Source of the DNA: Amorphophallus konjac
Taxonomy: Eukaryota; Streptophyta; Magnoliopsida; Alismatales; Araceae
Assembly: GCA_022559845.1 (NCBI GenBank)
Contig: CM040121.1
Span: 567,040,140 to 567,104,139, forward strand
Reading direction: 5' to 3'
Length of the DNA: 64,000 bases
Below are positions 11,376-23,400 of the stretch, piece by piece. Position 1 is the stretch's first letter. Every line of letters begins with the position of its first letter. Made by a program: the position numbers and the translations under genes. Below the pieces are notes generated by a model. The model made no database searches and had not been told where the DNA came from. It was given only the letters and a program-made list of their open reading frames with translations.

Positions 11376-13282
11376 TGTCTTCTCCCCCCATCCGGCTTCT
11401 TTTTCTCTTGAACAATTATCGGCTCTTCTTCCTCATTATCACTTTCCTCTTGGGCATCTTGGCCCGAACTACCACCCACATCCTTAGCCTGATATGGATC
11501 ATTAAGAACTTTCCCGCTCCTAAGGGTAGAGATAGCTTTGGCATTCTCGAATTGAGGAACGATAGGAGGGGGTGGCTGAGGTTGATTGGGCTAATTTGGA
11601 GGGAGAAGAATAGGAGCTCTTTGCTGAAAACCCGGAGGTTGTTGATTGCGGGGATTAGCTATGGATTGACTAGGTAACTGCCCAACATCTCTCCTCATAT
11701 TACTAGCCGCCAACTGACCTATTTGACCTTCTAACTTAGCAATTGATTGTTGCTGAGAGAGAATAAGTTGCTGAAGTTGGTCAAATTTATCCTCAAAATG
11801 AGGCTGAGGGGGTTGAGGAGGCGGTTGATAAGGAGCTTGAAACGGGGCTTGAGGTTGATAACGATGTGATGGAAATTGATTATATTGGCCCTGGAATGGT
11901 GGAGCTTGTTGATATGGGGCCTGAGCATGATGGAACGATGGTTGCTGAAATGGCAGATGTTGTTGTTGATTATGTTGAAAAGGAGATGAAAATTTTTGGT
12001 GAGATTGGTTTGGAACTTGAAACGATTGTTTAGGAATTGAGGGATTGACTTGAGTAGATGGGCCTTGTTGTAATTTCCAAGAAAAATTTGGATGATTTCT
12101 CCAGCCCGAGTTATAGGTATTAGAATATGGATCATAATTAGGCTTGGAGACACCCTGAGCAGCAAAGACTTGTTCTTGAATAAATGGGGGAAGTTGAGCC
12201 GATGTAGGGCAATCAATGACAGCATGATTTGAGCTAGAACATAAAGCACAAACTTCTTGAAGGTTTGAATCTGAGAGAGGCTGAGCAGAAGGAAGAGATC
12301 ACTCATGTCTATTTATGGACAAAAGTTGATCTAGCTTTTGAGCCACTAAATCTACATTCTCTATCTTTTACGCCAACAAGTCCACTTTATTCAACTTTTG
12401 AGCAAGCGCATTAATATCCATCATATTCTCCAACTCTCCTTGACTTTTGACTTCATATAGCCCACCCTTCTTGGAAGGTCCAATCATCCTTTCATAGGAT
12501 GAAAGTGAAGCATGACTAATAGAATTTTCACTTAACATCTCAAACAAATCATAGGCTTCATCCTTACTTTTACTCATGAAAGCCCCCCCACATGAGACAT
12601 CTACCATTTGTCTATACTTTTCCGTTAATCCCTCATAAAATGCTTGTACAATTTACCATATAGATAGGTCATGATGGGGATATTTTCTCAATAAATCTTT
12701 CAACCTGTCCCAGGCCTCATGAATTTATTCCCCAGAATTTTCTGTAAATCCAGTGATGGCCCTTCTCATGATATTAGTTCTACCAATGGGGTAAAATTTC
12801 TTCAAGAACTATTTTTACATCTCTCCCCATGTGTCAATTGTTCTACCTAAGGCTCCCAACTAATATTTAGCTTTGTCCTTAAGGGAGAATGGGAAGAGAG
12901 TAAGCTTAAGGGCATCATCTGAGAAGTTTTAAATTTTGACAGTTGAACATATCTGGAGAAACTCATCGAGATGTTTATATGGATCTTCATTGGTATTGCC
13001 ATAGAAGGATGGTAACATTTGGATGGTACTTGATTTGATTTCATAATGAACCGCCTGGTTCTGAGGTGCTTGAATATAGAAGGACGGTTGATATTGATTA
13101 GATATGAAGTAGTCCTTCATTTGCTTAGGGACTTGTTGCGCTTGTTGGTTTTGATTTTGATTCTCCATGAGGTTAGGTTGAAGTTGTGGTCTAGAATGCA
13201 CTAACCTTTCAATTTCACTAATGGGTCCTATCAAATGTGGGTGGAGGGATCTCCTACCTTGCATGCAATGCAAAGGGCCCAA
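11376..13282 (-). pseudogene. gag: Element B gag, broken into several frames
   Basis: N-terminal pieces at 12929-13282 (MLPSFYGNTNEDPYKHLDEF) and 12368-12607 (SCGGAFMSKSKDEAYDLFE, then NSISHASLSSYER) are Athila gag. A CCHC zinc knuckle of the form C-x2-C-x4-H-x4-C (CALCSSSNHAVIDC) is readable near 12190-12245 on the - strand, followed by a Gln/Pro-rich tail and the motif STLRSGK near 11510-11530. The pieces sit in different frames with intervening stops, so no full protein can be made. The 11731-12306 open frame on this strand is out of register with the knuckle and is not the coding frame. Confidence 0.75.
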
Positions 13283-13389
13283 AAGATAATGATGATTTTT
13301 TTCAAAATGTAATGAATCCCTATATGAATGGGTTATGGGTTAACTAGACTATGCAAATACAAGGATTAACTATATGAATGTAAGAATGA

Positions 13390-13391
<2 letters not shown>

Positions 13392-13445
<54 letters not shown>
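13392..13445. repeat. (TA)n microsatellite
   Basis: About 54 bp of uninterrupted TA dinucleotides inside the B leader. Confidence 0.95.
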
Positions 13446-13448
<3 letters not shown>

Positions 13449-13479
13449 GGAAAACCTTCTAAGGGCACTCTAACTCCAA

Positions 13480-13640
13480 GGTACTTCGTGGTACAACATG
13501 CCCAGCGTCTTTGAGAGAATCCACGGATGCGGGGACTTATGGAGGTCTTAGAAATGAAATTTCAAGTCCAAAGAGACGGAATGCTCAATGGAGTGTCCTT
13601 CCAAATCCAATAGGGGTGTAAAGATCCTAATGCCCTTAAG
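13480..13640 (-). other. Conserved leader block shared by elements A, B and C (copy in B)
   Basis: On the + strand it contains GGGGACTTATGGAGGTC at about 13530-13546 and CAAAGAGACGGAATGCTC at about 13568-13585. The same words stand in the same order and spacing in the leader of C (34030-34215), and more loosely in the A leader as the complement. It lies between the primer-binding site and gag, where packaging or translation signals are found in retroelements; the role here is not known. Confidence 0.65.
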
Positions 13641-14092
13641 AAGGGGAAATAGATGATAAGAGAATTTTTTTTTTCAAAAGATGTTGTAAATAAAAAATGA
13701 AAAATAAAATGAACAACTAAGTGCACAAATGCATGAAAGTAATGCAACTAAGATGGAGATATGCTAGCATGATGAATTTTTTTCTGTTTTCTGATTTTTA
13801 TTTTCAGAGAATTTTTCAGAATTTTTTTTAGAATTTTCAGAATTTTTCAGAATTTTACAAAAAGGACCTTTTCCTATGTATACTAACCTTTAGTGACGCT
13901 TAAATTTTCTAGAATTTCTGATTTTCAGCTTTCTGCGACAGATTATTTCCTGGGAATATGCAGGTCCGAATTTCAGTAATTTTTTATTTTTTTATTTTTT
14001 TTATTTTCCCTGTAAAATAAAAAAATAGAAAAATAAGTAAAACTATATACAAATCAAACACAAGGAATTTCCCAACATAAAAATAAATTTCC

Positions 14093-14110
14093 TCCCCGGC
14101 AACGGCGCCA
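14093..14110 (-). other. Element B primer-binding site, tRNA-Asp type
   Basis: The + strand reads TCCCCGGCAACGGCGCCA, the 3' end of plant tRNA-Asp including CCA; the element strand carries its complement. It lies 6 nt from the CA end of the 5' LTR. This fixes the orientation of B. Confidence 0.9.
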
Positions 14111-14116
14111 AAAATT

Positions 14117-15510
14117 TGATGCACACCTACTAGTGTCGTTAAGAAAGTCGTGCCATAATTTCAAAATATTCACACTCACTCACTTTAAAAGATTGGAAAA
14201 ATCAAATATATAGTGGTAAGCGGAGTCGATCCCACGAGGAGGAATAATCTTTATAGAACAAGTTGGAAAAATACCTTATGCTTTGAAAACCGAATTTTTG
14301 AGTGTGATTAATCTAAGGAAAGATAAATTGCATGAAAACTATTTAAAGAATATGAGAGGGTTTAAGTAGAGAAATTTGGAGGAGATAGAAAGATAAACAT
14401 AATTTTACAAAGATCAACTTTATTGCTATGAGAGGTGGCAAGTACAATGTATATGAAAACTAAAATTATAACTTATAAATTAAAAGAAGAGAAAAGAAAT
14501 TGTAAGCCAATAGGATGAAGAACGCCGTCAACTCCTTGCCGAGCCTTTGAGTGTATCACCCCGTCTTTGATGCCGACGCCGTGAGAGGATCGATTGGAAG
14601 AGAATCCGTCAAAGGGATGTGTGGATGAAATATAGGAGAGGGAGATGAAAAGGTGGAGGAAGAAGAATAAAATTAAAACAAAAACATGTGTGCTGTGAAA
14701 AGAGAGGAAGAGAGATGGCTACGGTGGGTGATAAAATAGAAAACACAATGAAAAAAATTGAAGTTAAAAATAGAGAGAGATTGGAGGAGGAATAACTTAA
14801 AAACTAATGAGATTTAGAGAAAGTGGAAGAAATGAAAGTTGTAGAGAGCGAAGAGAGGAAGAGAATTGATGAAGAACTCAGAAGCAAATAACGAGAGGAA
14901 GATGGAGAAAAACATGAAAAACCAGAGAGTAGCCACACAGATGAACAGTAAACCTAAAAAAACTGAACTTTGAAAAATTGATTGTAACTTGAAAATGGTG
15001 AAGATTTGGAAGAAGTGGTAGAAGAAGAAGTTGAAGAACTTTAAAAAACGCACAACTTTTGTGAAGAACACAGAGAGAGATGAGGATCAGAAAGGGGAGA
15101 AAAATGAGAAAGAACAGAGTTTATAAAAATCAGATGAACAGTAAAAACGCAGAGATAGATGCTTGAAAAGTTGAGAATAGATTAAAAACGGTGGAGAGTT
15201 AGAAGAAGATGAAGAAGAAGAATTTGTAGAAGATTTAAAAATGAAAAATTTTGAAGAACTTAACTACAAAAGATGAAAGGAAAAGCTTCAAAATCAATCC
15301 CTACGGCAGACCTCTAATTGGTTATCTCCCCATAGCCGAACACAGCATCCTATTTATAGGGTTTAGAACCCTTCCACGATCGTGGGTTCCCAATTTCATC
15401 CAAAAACCAGTTTCTAACAATGCAACTTGATCCATTTAGACTTCTTTCCATCCTTGGAGTCCTCCTTTCCTTGAATATGACTTGGATAAGCTTGAAAATT
15501 GGTAGGAGAC
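14117..15510 (-). repeat. Element B 5' LTR, promoter-distal segment
   Basis: Matches 4329 to about 5730 of the left LTR with scattered substitutions. The TATA box CTATAAATAGG lies at 15349-15360. The LTR is interrupted after 15510 by element C and resumes at 36456. C thus sits about 150 bp upstream of the TATA box, in U3. Confidence 0.9.
15506..15510. repeat. Target-site duplication GAGAC (element C), left copy
   Basis: GAGAC precedes the TGTGG end of the left C LTR and follows the CTACA end of the right LTR at 36451-36455. In the uninterrupted left B LTR the corresponding sequence has a single GAGAC, which confirms a duplication. Confidence 0.95.
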
Positions 15511-16878
15511 TGTGGATGGGCATAAATCCCACACAAAAAATCACAAGAGAATAAATTATGAGGAAGAAAAAGCTTGCACGCGGTGCAAATATGGAGATGT
15601 GATCGCCAGAGGGGTTACCTCAATAATAATAAAAAGAGATCGCGAGTACCTGGTGAAGATTGGAACGCGGGATGATGTGAAGTTCCTTCCTCCTTCTTCA
15701 ATCGGCCGGCCGATGAGAAGGGTTCTCCTTTTGATTACCTTGCAAAAAAGACAATGAACAACAAAGCAAAAGAGGGGATCAGCCAATGCAAGTAGTATCA
15801 ATCCAAAATAAACATAAGACGATGAATAGAAAACCACATGCGCACCTTATTGTTTTGGTTTTAAAACCCCTAAAGAAGAATTAGGGAGAGAGGGAGATAT
15901 GTGAATAAATCTAATGCAGACGTGAAAAGAAAAAGAAAAAAAAGAACTGAGGATGGAATTGATTAATGCAAAGACGTAAAAAGAGCATAGTGGATGATCG
16001 GATGATGAAAACAAAACCAAACAAACGAAATAAGAAGAAGATCCTGCTGTCCCTGTTGACAGTAAAGGGAAGATGGACGCGGTTGACCGGAGGAAGAAGC
16101 TGAGGAAGCTGAAGTCTTCCTATCAAGCACACGATAGTAGGGAAGCAGAGGAAGCCGTCTGGGGCTTTCTAATCTCTTCAACCTCTTCCAACCTCTTCAA
16201 ACTCTGGAATCGTCAACCTCTGCTTCGATCGCCCAGATCATGTTTTTATAGGATTTCAGTGGGAGATAAGCTTGAATTTGGTAAGATAAGGATAGGCAAG
16301 GTCCAAAGAAGGCAGGACTCTACCTCCAATTCGAGCAAGGAGACTATTAGAGGCAAGACTCCATACAGGAAAGAGGAGTTCAAGCAGGACACGAAGGGTG
16401 AAACACGACCTTGCGAAGGGCGTCAAATCAAGAATTGACGACCTTCATCAAGACGTTACTCAAAACACGACCTCTACCAAGGGCGTCACTTCTTGGATTT
16501 AATTTTGGCAATAAAACTTACTTTATTTGAAAATTATGAGAAAACGCCTATGATAGAGGCGTTAATTTAAAACACGCCCTGAGGAAGGACGTTAACCAAT
16601 AATTAAATTGATTTTGCATTTACTTTAAAACCGGATAATACCAGAAATTGACGCCCTTATGTTTAGTCGTCCTTTCTTGAGAAAACGCCCTAGGTAAGGT
16701 CGCTATTTAAATAACGCCCCTCTTCAGGTCGCGAATCACAAAATGCAAGAATAAATCAAAAACCACGCACGAGAAAATAGAAAAACTCCATATTATGGAT
16801 ATATTGAAGTTCATTTTGGGGCGTCATCATAGTGACATGAGATTTGATCAACATAGCGTCATTTTTGGCGTGTCTACA
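15511..16878 (-). repeat. Element C 3' LTR (1368 bp)
   Basis: TGTGGATGGG...GTGTCTACA, flanked by GAGAC and the purine tract. On the - strand a TATA box TATAAAAAC lies near 16243-16251. It differs from the right LTR by about five C/T or G/A changes and lacks a 25-bp stretch near 16180 that contains AACGTCAAGAACGTC. Confidence 0.95.
16410..16740. repeat. Palindrome cluster in the C LTR
   Basis: About eight hairpin units, for example ACGACC/GGGCGTC, ACGCCTATGATAGAGGCGT (arms ACGCCT/AGGCGT) and ACGCCC/GGACGT, separated by A/T-rich spacers. They lie in U3 upstream of the TATA box. Repeated at 35980-36320. Confidence 0.7.
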
Positions 16879-16891
16879 GCTGTCCCGCCTT
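16879..16891 (-). other. Element C polypurine tract
   Basis: On the - strand AAGGCGGGACAGC directly before the TGTAGACACGCC start of the 3' LTR. Element A has AAGGCGGGATAAT before TGTAAACACGCC at 54403, so both the tract and the LTR start are conserved. Confidence 0.75.
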
Positions 16892-18251
16892 GGCGTCTGC
16901 TTTGGAAGGGAGCGAGACGAAAATGGAGTGAAAGTGCAACAAATGGAATGAAGTGGAGCGAACTGATAAGTAGATGCCAAGGTGTGATGTGACACGCCTC
17001 AGACACTAAGCAATGGAAATCTTTCCAAGATTCTGAATGAAACAACTCCGAATGATTCCAAGAAGACATCAATTTGCTGGATAAAGGAGATTAAACTAAA
17101 CAAGTAAAATGTAAGGCAAAAGGTGTGCGCGCGGGCACGATAGGGAAAGACCATTGGAGAGCGGTTACCAGCCAACGTGGACGTGCTACAACCAAGGTAA
17201 ATTTGTAGAAAAATAAAGAGAATTGAGATGAGATCCAACAAAGGGTCTTTTTCAAGGAACCAGCCTGAGTGGCTTCAGATAGAACAACGTACTTGATTTG
17301 GAGTGGAATATCTCATGTCAACTCGACAAAGAGCGAGTGACCTTCATTATCACCATAATATGAAGATTTTCATCATGAATCTCAAAGTCCTACATGATGC
17401 ATGCTGGGCTGAAAGAAAAGAATAAAACAAACTAAAAATAGATAATAATCAAGGATAATATTGCTAAGCCATCTAGATTTGGTCAAGTATCCAAGTTTCT
17501 GAGCCAACACTAAGCCGAGGCCCGTTTGTCCGCGCATTAACCCAGAAAGTGGAACTATCGTCCCAATCCTTGAACGACTCAACGGCCTATCCGTGTGATC
17601 AAGACTCTCCTGGAATTATCACTGTTTTTGATGAAGGGGAACTCAAATTCCAGGTTCATCAGAACCACAAGGTCCTTGATATGCTATAATAATGTAGATA
17701 TCATATAGTAACAATGCTTACAAGATACAAAATGACAAGTGCGATGTTATTTCCATGAGCAACCCAAGCATCCTGGAACCTGCAAACTTCTGCACTTTTT
17801 TAAAATTCATCAGTTTTCGAAATTCAAGATAATCAAACGTAATTTTCCATTTAAATCATGATATGATCATAAGTGCTCAATTAAAAATAATTCAACGAAA
17901 TAATAGCACTTAAGTTCATTAACACACATGAATATCTAAATTCATAAGCTCATAAAAACACGCCTGCACCGAACGGCGTCAAATCATGAAACGCGCCTTA
18001 ATATGTAGTCGTTAAAACATGAAACACGCCTTTCAGCAAGGCGTGAAATCCATCGAGAGGCCAAAGAGTAAACGACCTACTAAAGGGCATTACACAAAAC
18101 ACGACCTCAGCAAGGTCGTCAATTCAGAAATTGACGCCCTAACAAAAGGCGTTAATCAATCCAGCGCTTCCGTTTCCAAATCGAAAGCAAAACCAAATCC
18201 TAATAACTCTCAACCTGCTAACTCCGAACAACCTTAAGCCCTCTCCAAATC
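16892..18251. other. Element C spacer between 3' LTR and antisense gene, conserved with element A
   Basis: No supported gene. The complement of 17120-17190 and 17470-17660 aligns by eye with A at 54050-54110 and 53580-53760 (shared words GGCTGGTAA, CGCTCTCCAA, GAGTTCCCCTTCA, ACGGATAGGCCGTT, ACAAACGGGCC). Hairpin units (ACGCCT/AGGCGT, GACGCC/GGCGTT) fill 17950-18160. A short - strand frame at 17382-17582 overlaps the conserved block, but the A version contains a stop. Confidence 0.55.
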
Positions 18252-18261
18252 TTTATAAAAG
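18252..18261 (+). promoter_or_regulatory. TATA box of the antisense PMD-like gene in C
   Basis: TTTATAAAAG, 125 bp before the ATG at 18386. The counterpart in A (CTATAAGTACC, 53262-53272) lies about 110 bp before its ATG, so both antisense genes appear to have their own promoter. Confidence 0.6.
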
Positions 18262-18385
18262 ACAGGCTGCTTCCTCAACCTAAAACAACTTTCTCTGAAC
18301 CTCCGTCGCCGGCTCTTTTCTTGTTTTCTCTGTTTGTTCTTCTCCTACAGGCACTCGTCCGAGCTCCTTCTGTAAAGCCAAAACA

Positions 18386-19804
18386 ATGGAGAGGATGATT
18401 AAGAAACCTAGGTCTTCCACCCTTAGGTTGACTGATATCCAAGGGCATATCTGCAGCCGAGTTGCTCAACATCAGGTTAGTGCTTTTCCCTCTGCTTATA
18501 TCTTCTTTCTTTTCTTCTTATTGAATCCTTCTGTCAAACAAGCTCACGTCTAGCACTATTGCACTGTTCATGTTTTCCTTCCACAGGACTACCCAAATGT
18601 CCCTGGTGCTAGGAGATTTACAAAAGTGAAGTGGTTACCCCTTATTCTTTCCAAATTCTCCTCTGACATGAGAGTATACCTAGCAAGATGGCATCTTTTG
18701 GGCCTAGTAACCCATGCCAAGCACTATGACCAAATTCACTTAGATTGGGATGCTATAGGAGCATTGATTGAAATATGGCATCCTTCTACTCATACCTTTC
18801 TCTTCTCGACATTTGAAGCCACCATCCTATTGGAAGAACTAGAGTTGATCTTAGGCTTGAAAAGGATGAAACAAGGAGAAGAAGAAAAGATGGCCCTCCT
18901 GCCAAGGCCAATCTCCTCTCAAGAGTTGCTAACCTTAATGATACCTAGCCCAAATATAGTGAACCAAATCAAGGTCACTAAAGGGATCAACCTCTTGAAG
19001 CTCGCCTCATGGGTGTACAAGAGAGCGGACCAAGCAAAGGAAGAGGAGGAGGTAGAAAAGATAGCAAAGGCCTTCGTGGTGTGCTTAGCAGGCGCACTCT
19101 TGTTTCCATCCACGGAGGACTTTCTAGAGGAGGCCCAATTGAGCGCGGTGGTGAGCTTATGGGAAGAGGAAAGAGTTGGACCGGCTATCCTAGCCTATCT
19201 CTATAGTGGGCTTACTTCGGCGGCCATGGGAAGACCCATATACGGGTGCATGCTAGCGTTCTCTAGTTGGGTTGTTCTCCATTTCAAATTCGATCCATGT
19301 GGTGAGGCCCAACAACCCTCAAGAATCTTTTCAAAAAGCCCACTCTCTTACATCACCGGCTCGTTAGGAATAAGCAATAGAGTGATGAACCGGATCCCTC
19401 AAATCAAGAAGAGAGTGGAATGGAGAGAGCACCTAAAGGTAATGCCAAAGAACCTCTTTACATGTGCCCCGGGTGTACTCAAAATGCAGGAACTTCGTGC
19501 ACGGTTCTCTACCGGGACGGACCTTCGTCTCATTGACGCTTCGGACTTCATACTATACAACTCTCACAGATGCCTTCCTCAAATTGGACTTCCAAGGCAA
19601 CATCTAGAAGACGTCTCTCATCTTCCTCCAATCAAATCAAGAGACTTAGGCAGCAATGAAGATGGAGAAGGGGCTATCACAATCCAAGCCCTATGGAAGA
19701 TTAGCAAACTCCATCAACCTGTAGAAAACTTAGACGAAGACAAAGATCAGTGGAAAAACTATGTAACAGCTTTGAGAAAGCTAAGGCCCAAGACGGCTCA
19801 TTAA
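18386..19804 (+). CDS. Antisense PMD-like protein, short form, 435 aa, two exons (element C)
   Basis: Cargo gene on the strand opposite to gag-pol. Exon 1 18386-18475 (30 codons), intron 18476-18586 (GT...CACAG, phase 0), exon 2 18587-19804. The protein starts MERMIKKPRSS. Its core RWHLLGLVTHAKHY, then IEIWHPSTHTF with a following TILLEELELILGLKR, resembles the W-P-x-THTF...LE...LGL signature of the plant mobile domain. Later motifs VGPAILAYLYSGLT, HFKFD, FTCAP and QIGLPR are shared with the A copy. No DNA-binding zinc finger, transposase triad, signal peptide or membrane segment is seen. PMD proteins of plants act in gene and transposon silencing or ride in transposons; the function here is inferred only from the family. 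Intact, and the same length as in A. Confidence 0.75.
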
Positions 19805-20465
19805 GCATTGTAATGTTTTTCTAAATCAATGATAATGATTGTTTTCTGATTGAGCCAATGCCAATGTGATTGTGATCAAATAACTTCCAAAACCCGTGAT
19901 TCTATTCCAAATAACGCCTCAAGGAAAGGCGTGAATTCGTAAAAGGGCACCTTCAACATAGGTCGCTTTCAACATTCCTGTGCACACATTTGACGCCTTC
20001 AAGAATAGGCGTTACTTAAATAACGACTTAAAACAAGGCGTTAATCGATTCAAATTCCCAAAATATATTCGTTGAAATTCCAAAAGTAACGCCTTCAAAG
20101 AAGTCACGTTTCAATCAGCTAACGCCTCTAGCTCAGGCGTGAGTAAAAACCATAATAATTACTTCGATCACATCAATCAACGCCCATTGAATGCGTCTGA
20201 CGACGGTTATCATTCCCCATGCAAATAAAATTGACGCCTCGAGAAACGTCGTCTATATTATAAACACGCCCATGTCATAGTCGTGACTTCCACAAAAAAA
20301 TGCCTCTTCTCAGGGCGTCTCTTCTTTTCGAAAGCTAACAAGGGCTTTCCCCCTTTCTTCTTCTTCCTCCGTTCCATTCTCTCTTCTCTGCAACCCTAAC
20401 CGAAACTCCCCCTCCCCTCTTCTCTTCCTCTATCTCTCTCTCTGTCCTTAGCCCTAACCCTAACC
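19805..20465 (+). promoter_or_regulatory. Intergenic region and probable promoter of the long antisense gene (element C)
   Basis: 19900-20320 holds about nine palindrome units (ACGCCT/AGGCGT, GACGCC/GGCGTT and similar). A TATA-like TATATTATAAAC lies at about 20250-20265. The 5' untranslated region is C/T-rich and ends in CCCTAACCCTAACC directly before the ATG, similar to the telo-box motif found in plant promoters and leaders. Confidence 0.5.
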
Positions 20466-23400
20466 ATGGCCAGAGGCGGTTCAGTCAAACGGCAGAGGGT
20501 GGCCGCTCCCGAGGTGGTTGATCTGGGTGACGACGCCCACGGTGAGGAAGGGGCCATCATGGCGGTTGAAGAAAACGCTCCAATGGCGGAGGCTGGCGAC
20601 GAGGCCGGAGGAGACCAAGAAGCCCACGAGGAAGGCGAAGGAGAAGAGGACGGCGAAGGCGAAGGGGGTGAAGAGGAAGAAGGTGGCGAGGAAGAAAGCG
20701 GTGAAGAAGGAGAAGGAGAAGGAGATGAACCACCGCCTGCGGCGGCGATCCTCCCCCGTGCCGGCCAACTGCGGCGGCCACGGCAGCCAAGGCCTCGACC
20801 ACAAAATCAGAAGCACAAGAAGGTAAGCCTCAAACCCTTTCTCCAATTTTAATTATTTTAATTTCATTTTTTTTTTTTTATTTTCCATAGCCCTCGGGTA
20901 TAAACCCTGCAACCCAGAAAGAAGGCGCCCTCAGGGGCGTCGCGATTTCGAAATACACGCCCAACCCAAGGGCGTTTATTAAATTATTTTTCATGAAAAA
21001 TAATTAACCCCATGAGAACACGCCCTAAAGCATGTCGCCCATTTTAATTTTCATATTATGCTGTCAATTATCGCATGCTATTGCTTTTATTCCATTTTCT
21101 GAAAAATTGGAGACCACGCCCCACACCAGGGCGTTAATTAAAAACAGACGACCAAACCAGCGGTCGCCCATTCATTAATTATTTGATTAATTAATGAACC
21201 CAAATAGAAAACGCCCTACGCAGGGGCGTGAATTGAAAAACCTTTAGGAATTTTTAGAAATTAACCATAAACACACGCCCAACACAGAGGCGTTTCATAG
21301 ATGAAAAATGACCTAGGGTAGGTCGTTATCTATAAGCTCAAACAGAACCACGCCCTCTTTAAGGGCGCTACTTCAACGAAGAACGACCTGAGGAAGGTCG
21401 TTAATTCCAATAACATCAACACTTGACTTGGGGCAAACAAAATGAAATAAGCATGAATAATCAAAACAATTAAGCCAGAAATTCTTATTTTATGCATGCA
21501 CGGGCTGATGAGGACGTGCATCTCATGGGTCATGGTCCGGGCAGCTTACTACGGCCTCCCCGAGTTCCAGAGAGAGAGGGTAGACGCGATGGGGTTCGGG
21601 GCCTTCCTTAGCATAGAGCCAGTCAGACCCGACCTACCACTTATCCAGGTTCTACGGGAGAGATGGGATAGGACTAGCCGGGCATTCTTGATGCCATGGG
21701 GGCACATGGTTCCCACCCTAGAGGATGTGGCTAGGATCACCGGGTTGAGGGTAGACGGTGAGGCCGTGAGCGGGATTACCTACCCAGACTACACCGAGCA
21801 TGCCCAGAGATTGCTAGGGCTAGAGATGGTTTATGAGACGCCCAGCGAGTGCAGGACGATCTTCCGCACCGACCTCAGCACAGTGATGGGCTTAGGGAAT
21901 GCTAGGCACAGGTCAGGGGAGACCCTAGAGCAGTTTTCACAGAGGCTGATAGACGGGGCTAGGGCAGTATACTGCCAGGACCCAGCCGACAGGGAGAGAG
22001 CTGACCTAGACTTGAGGAGGTTCTTGCTACTGCTACTGGGGAGGCTATTGCTCGGGACAAAGGGCGACGTCATCAACTGCCGCTTTCTAGAGATACTCGA
22101 GGACCTGGAGGCAGTTGGCAGCTACGCCTGGGGAGCGGCTCTGCTGGCGCACATGATGGCCGACCTGTCCACGGGTACAGGTCGAGAGACGACCGTCAGT
22201 GGCTTCTCACCTTTTCTTCATGTATGCATTTTTCATTTTCATTTTTTCTTTCTTTTATGTATATTTTTATATGCGTGTGAATGCCTAACTAATGCAATGC
22301 ATGGATGCAGGTTTGGAGTCACCTCTACATGCCGATGGGGCGCGTTGACCCACGGCCTGGGAGTGAGGGGGCTTTCCCTCTAGCACGGCGCTGGGTGCCG
22401 GTCGTCTTCGGCGCCCTGCTCGGCTACGAGTTGTGGGTTCTACGGAGAGAGCTCCGCGACTTCCCTCCCTCGCTGGTATGTATGAATGCTATGCATCTTT
22501 CTTTTGCTTTTTAATTTGAATTTATGATGATGACGATGAAATGATGATATGTATGTTTATGAATGCAGGTGCAGTGGAGACCCTACGAGGGGATGACAGA
22601 CGTGGGCCAGCCTTGGGTCGTAGCGGGCCGACCTCGCTTTGGGCGTGAGCTTTGGGTTCACTGCTTGAGCGAGATTGAGCCGTTACGGCTTAGGTTGGTG
22701 ATGAGGACGCTAGGCCTCCACCAGGAGTGGATAGAGGTAGGCGAGCCGCGGGGCATCGGGAAGAAGACTCGCGGTCGTACAAAGGCGACCGACTGGAGGG
22801 TACGATTCGAGGAGCAGTACACTGACTGGCAGCGCGGCGGGACCAGAGTCACCTCCCGCGCGACTGACAGCTCCGAGTACCTCCGGCGCTACTGGGAGGT
22901 ATACGCCGGCCGACCCCAGATGAGGGTCTTAGGGGTATGTATGAATGCACTTATTTCTAAATTAAATGCAAATGCTTATGTGACTATCATGCGACTAACA
23001 TGTGATGGATGCAGGATGCGAGGGACATAGCGGCGATAGATGCCCAGGCCCACCTACACAGCCTGGAGGACCAGCTGGCCACCACACGGGCAGACCTAGA
23101 GACCCTGGTGAGTGTTTAAATTATTTCTATATGCAAATGAATGTATTTTTGTTGAATTATTGATGATTAGCCACTGACGATCTTAATGAATGCAGCGTGC
23201 CCAGTAGGGAGCAGTGAGGAGAGACCCAGGGGAGGCCTCCAGCTCGAGAGGGCCTAGTGCAAAGGTGACTGCACTGGTAGAGCAGCTAGCGGGAGCGGTG
23301 GCACGAGCCGAGGCAGCAGAGCGCGACCTCGCTTCACGGGTAAATTCCAAAACACAACTCCATTTAAACATTGATTATATAATTATGTACTGATAAAAAT

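Larger units (their letters stand above)
13283..14092 (-). other. Element B leader between primer-binding site and gag
   Basis: No ORF with recognisable content. It holds the (TA)n tract at 13392-13445, the conserved leader block at 13480-13640, and several T-rich repeats around TTTTCAGAATTTTT at 13795-13860. Confidence 0.6.

Noticed and set aside
11731..12306. Minus-strand ORF of 191 codons in element B
   Set aside because: Out of register with the gag zinc knuckle and Gln/Pro-rich tail readable in the neighbouring frame.
14093..14110. tRNA-Asp gene fragment
   Set aside because: Only the 18-nt 3' end is present and it sits exactly at the primer-binding position of element B.
15512..15837. 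Open frames repeated at 35057-35383
   Set aside because: They lie inside the two C LTRs, so the duplication is the LTR itself; no coding signature.
20450..20465. Interstitial telomere repeat
   Set aside because: Only two CCCTAAC units; better read as a telo-box-like promoter motif.
20481..20846. Minus-strand ORF of 121 codons
   Set aside because: Mirror of the purine-rich, acidic exon 1 of the long antisense gene; low-complexity Phe/Leu/Arg product.
20910..21410. CRISPR-like array
   Set aside because: Repeats are degenerate hairpins with variable arms and spacing in a plant intron; no constant repeat, no leader and no cas genes.
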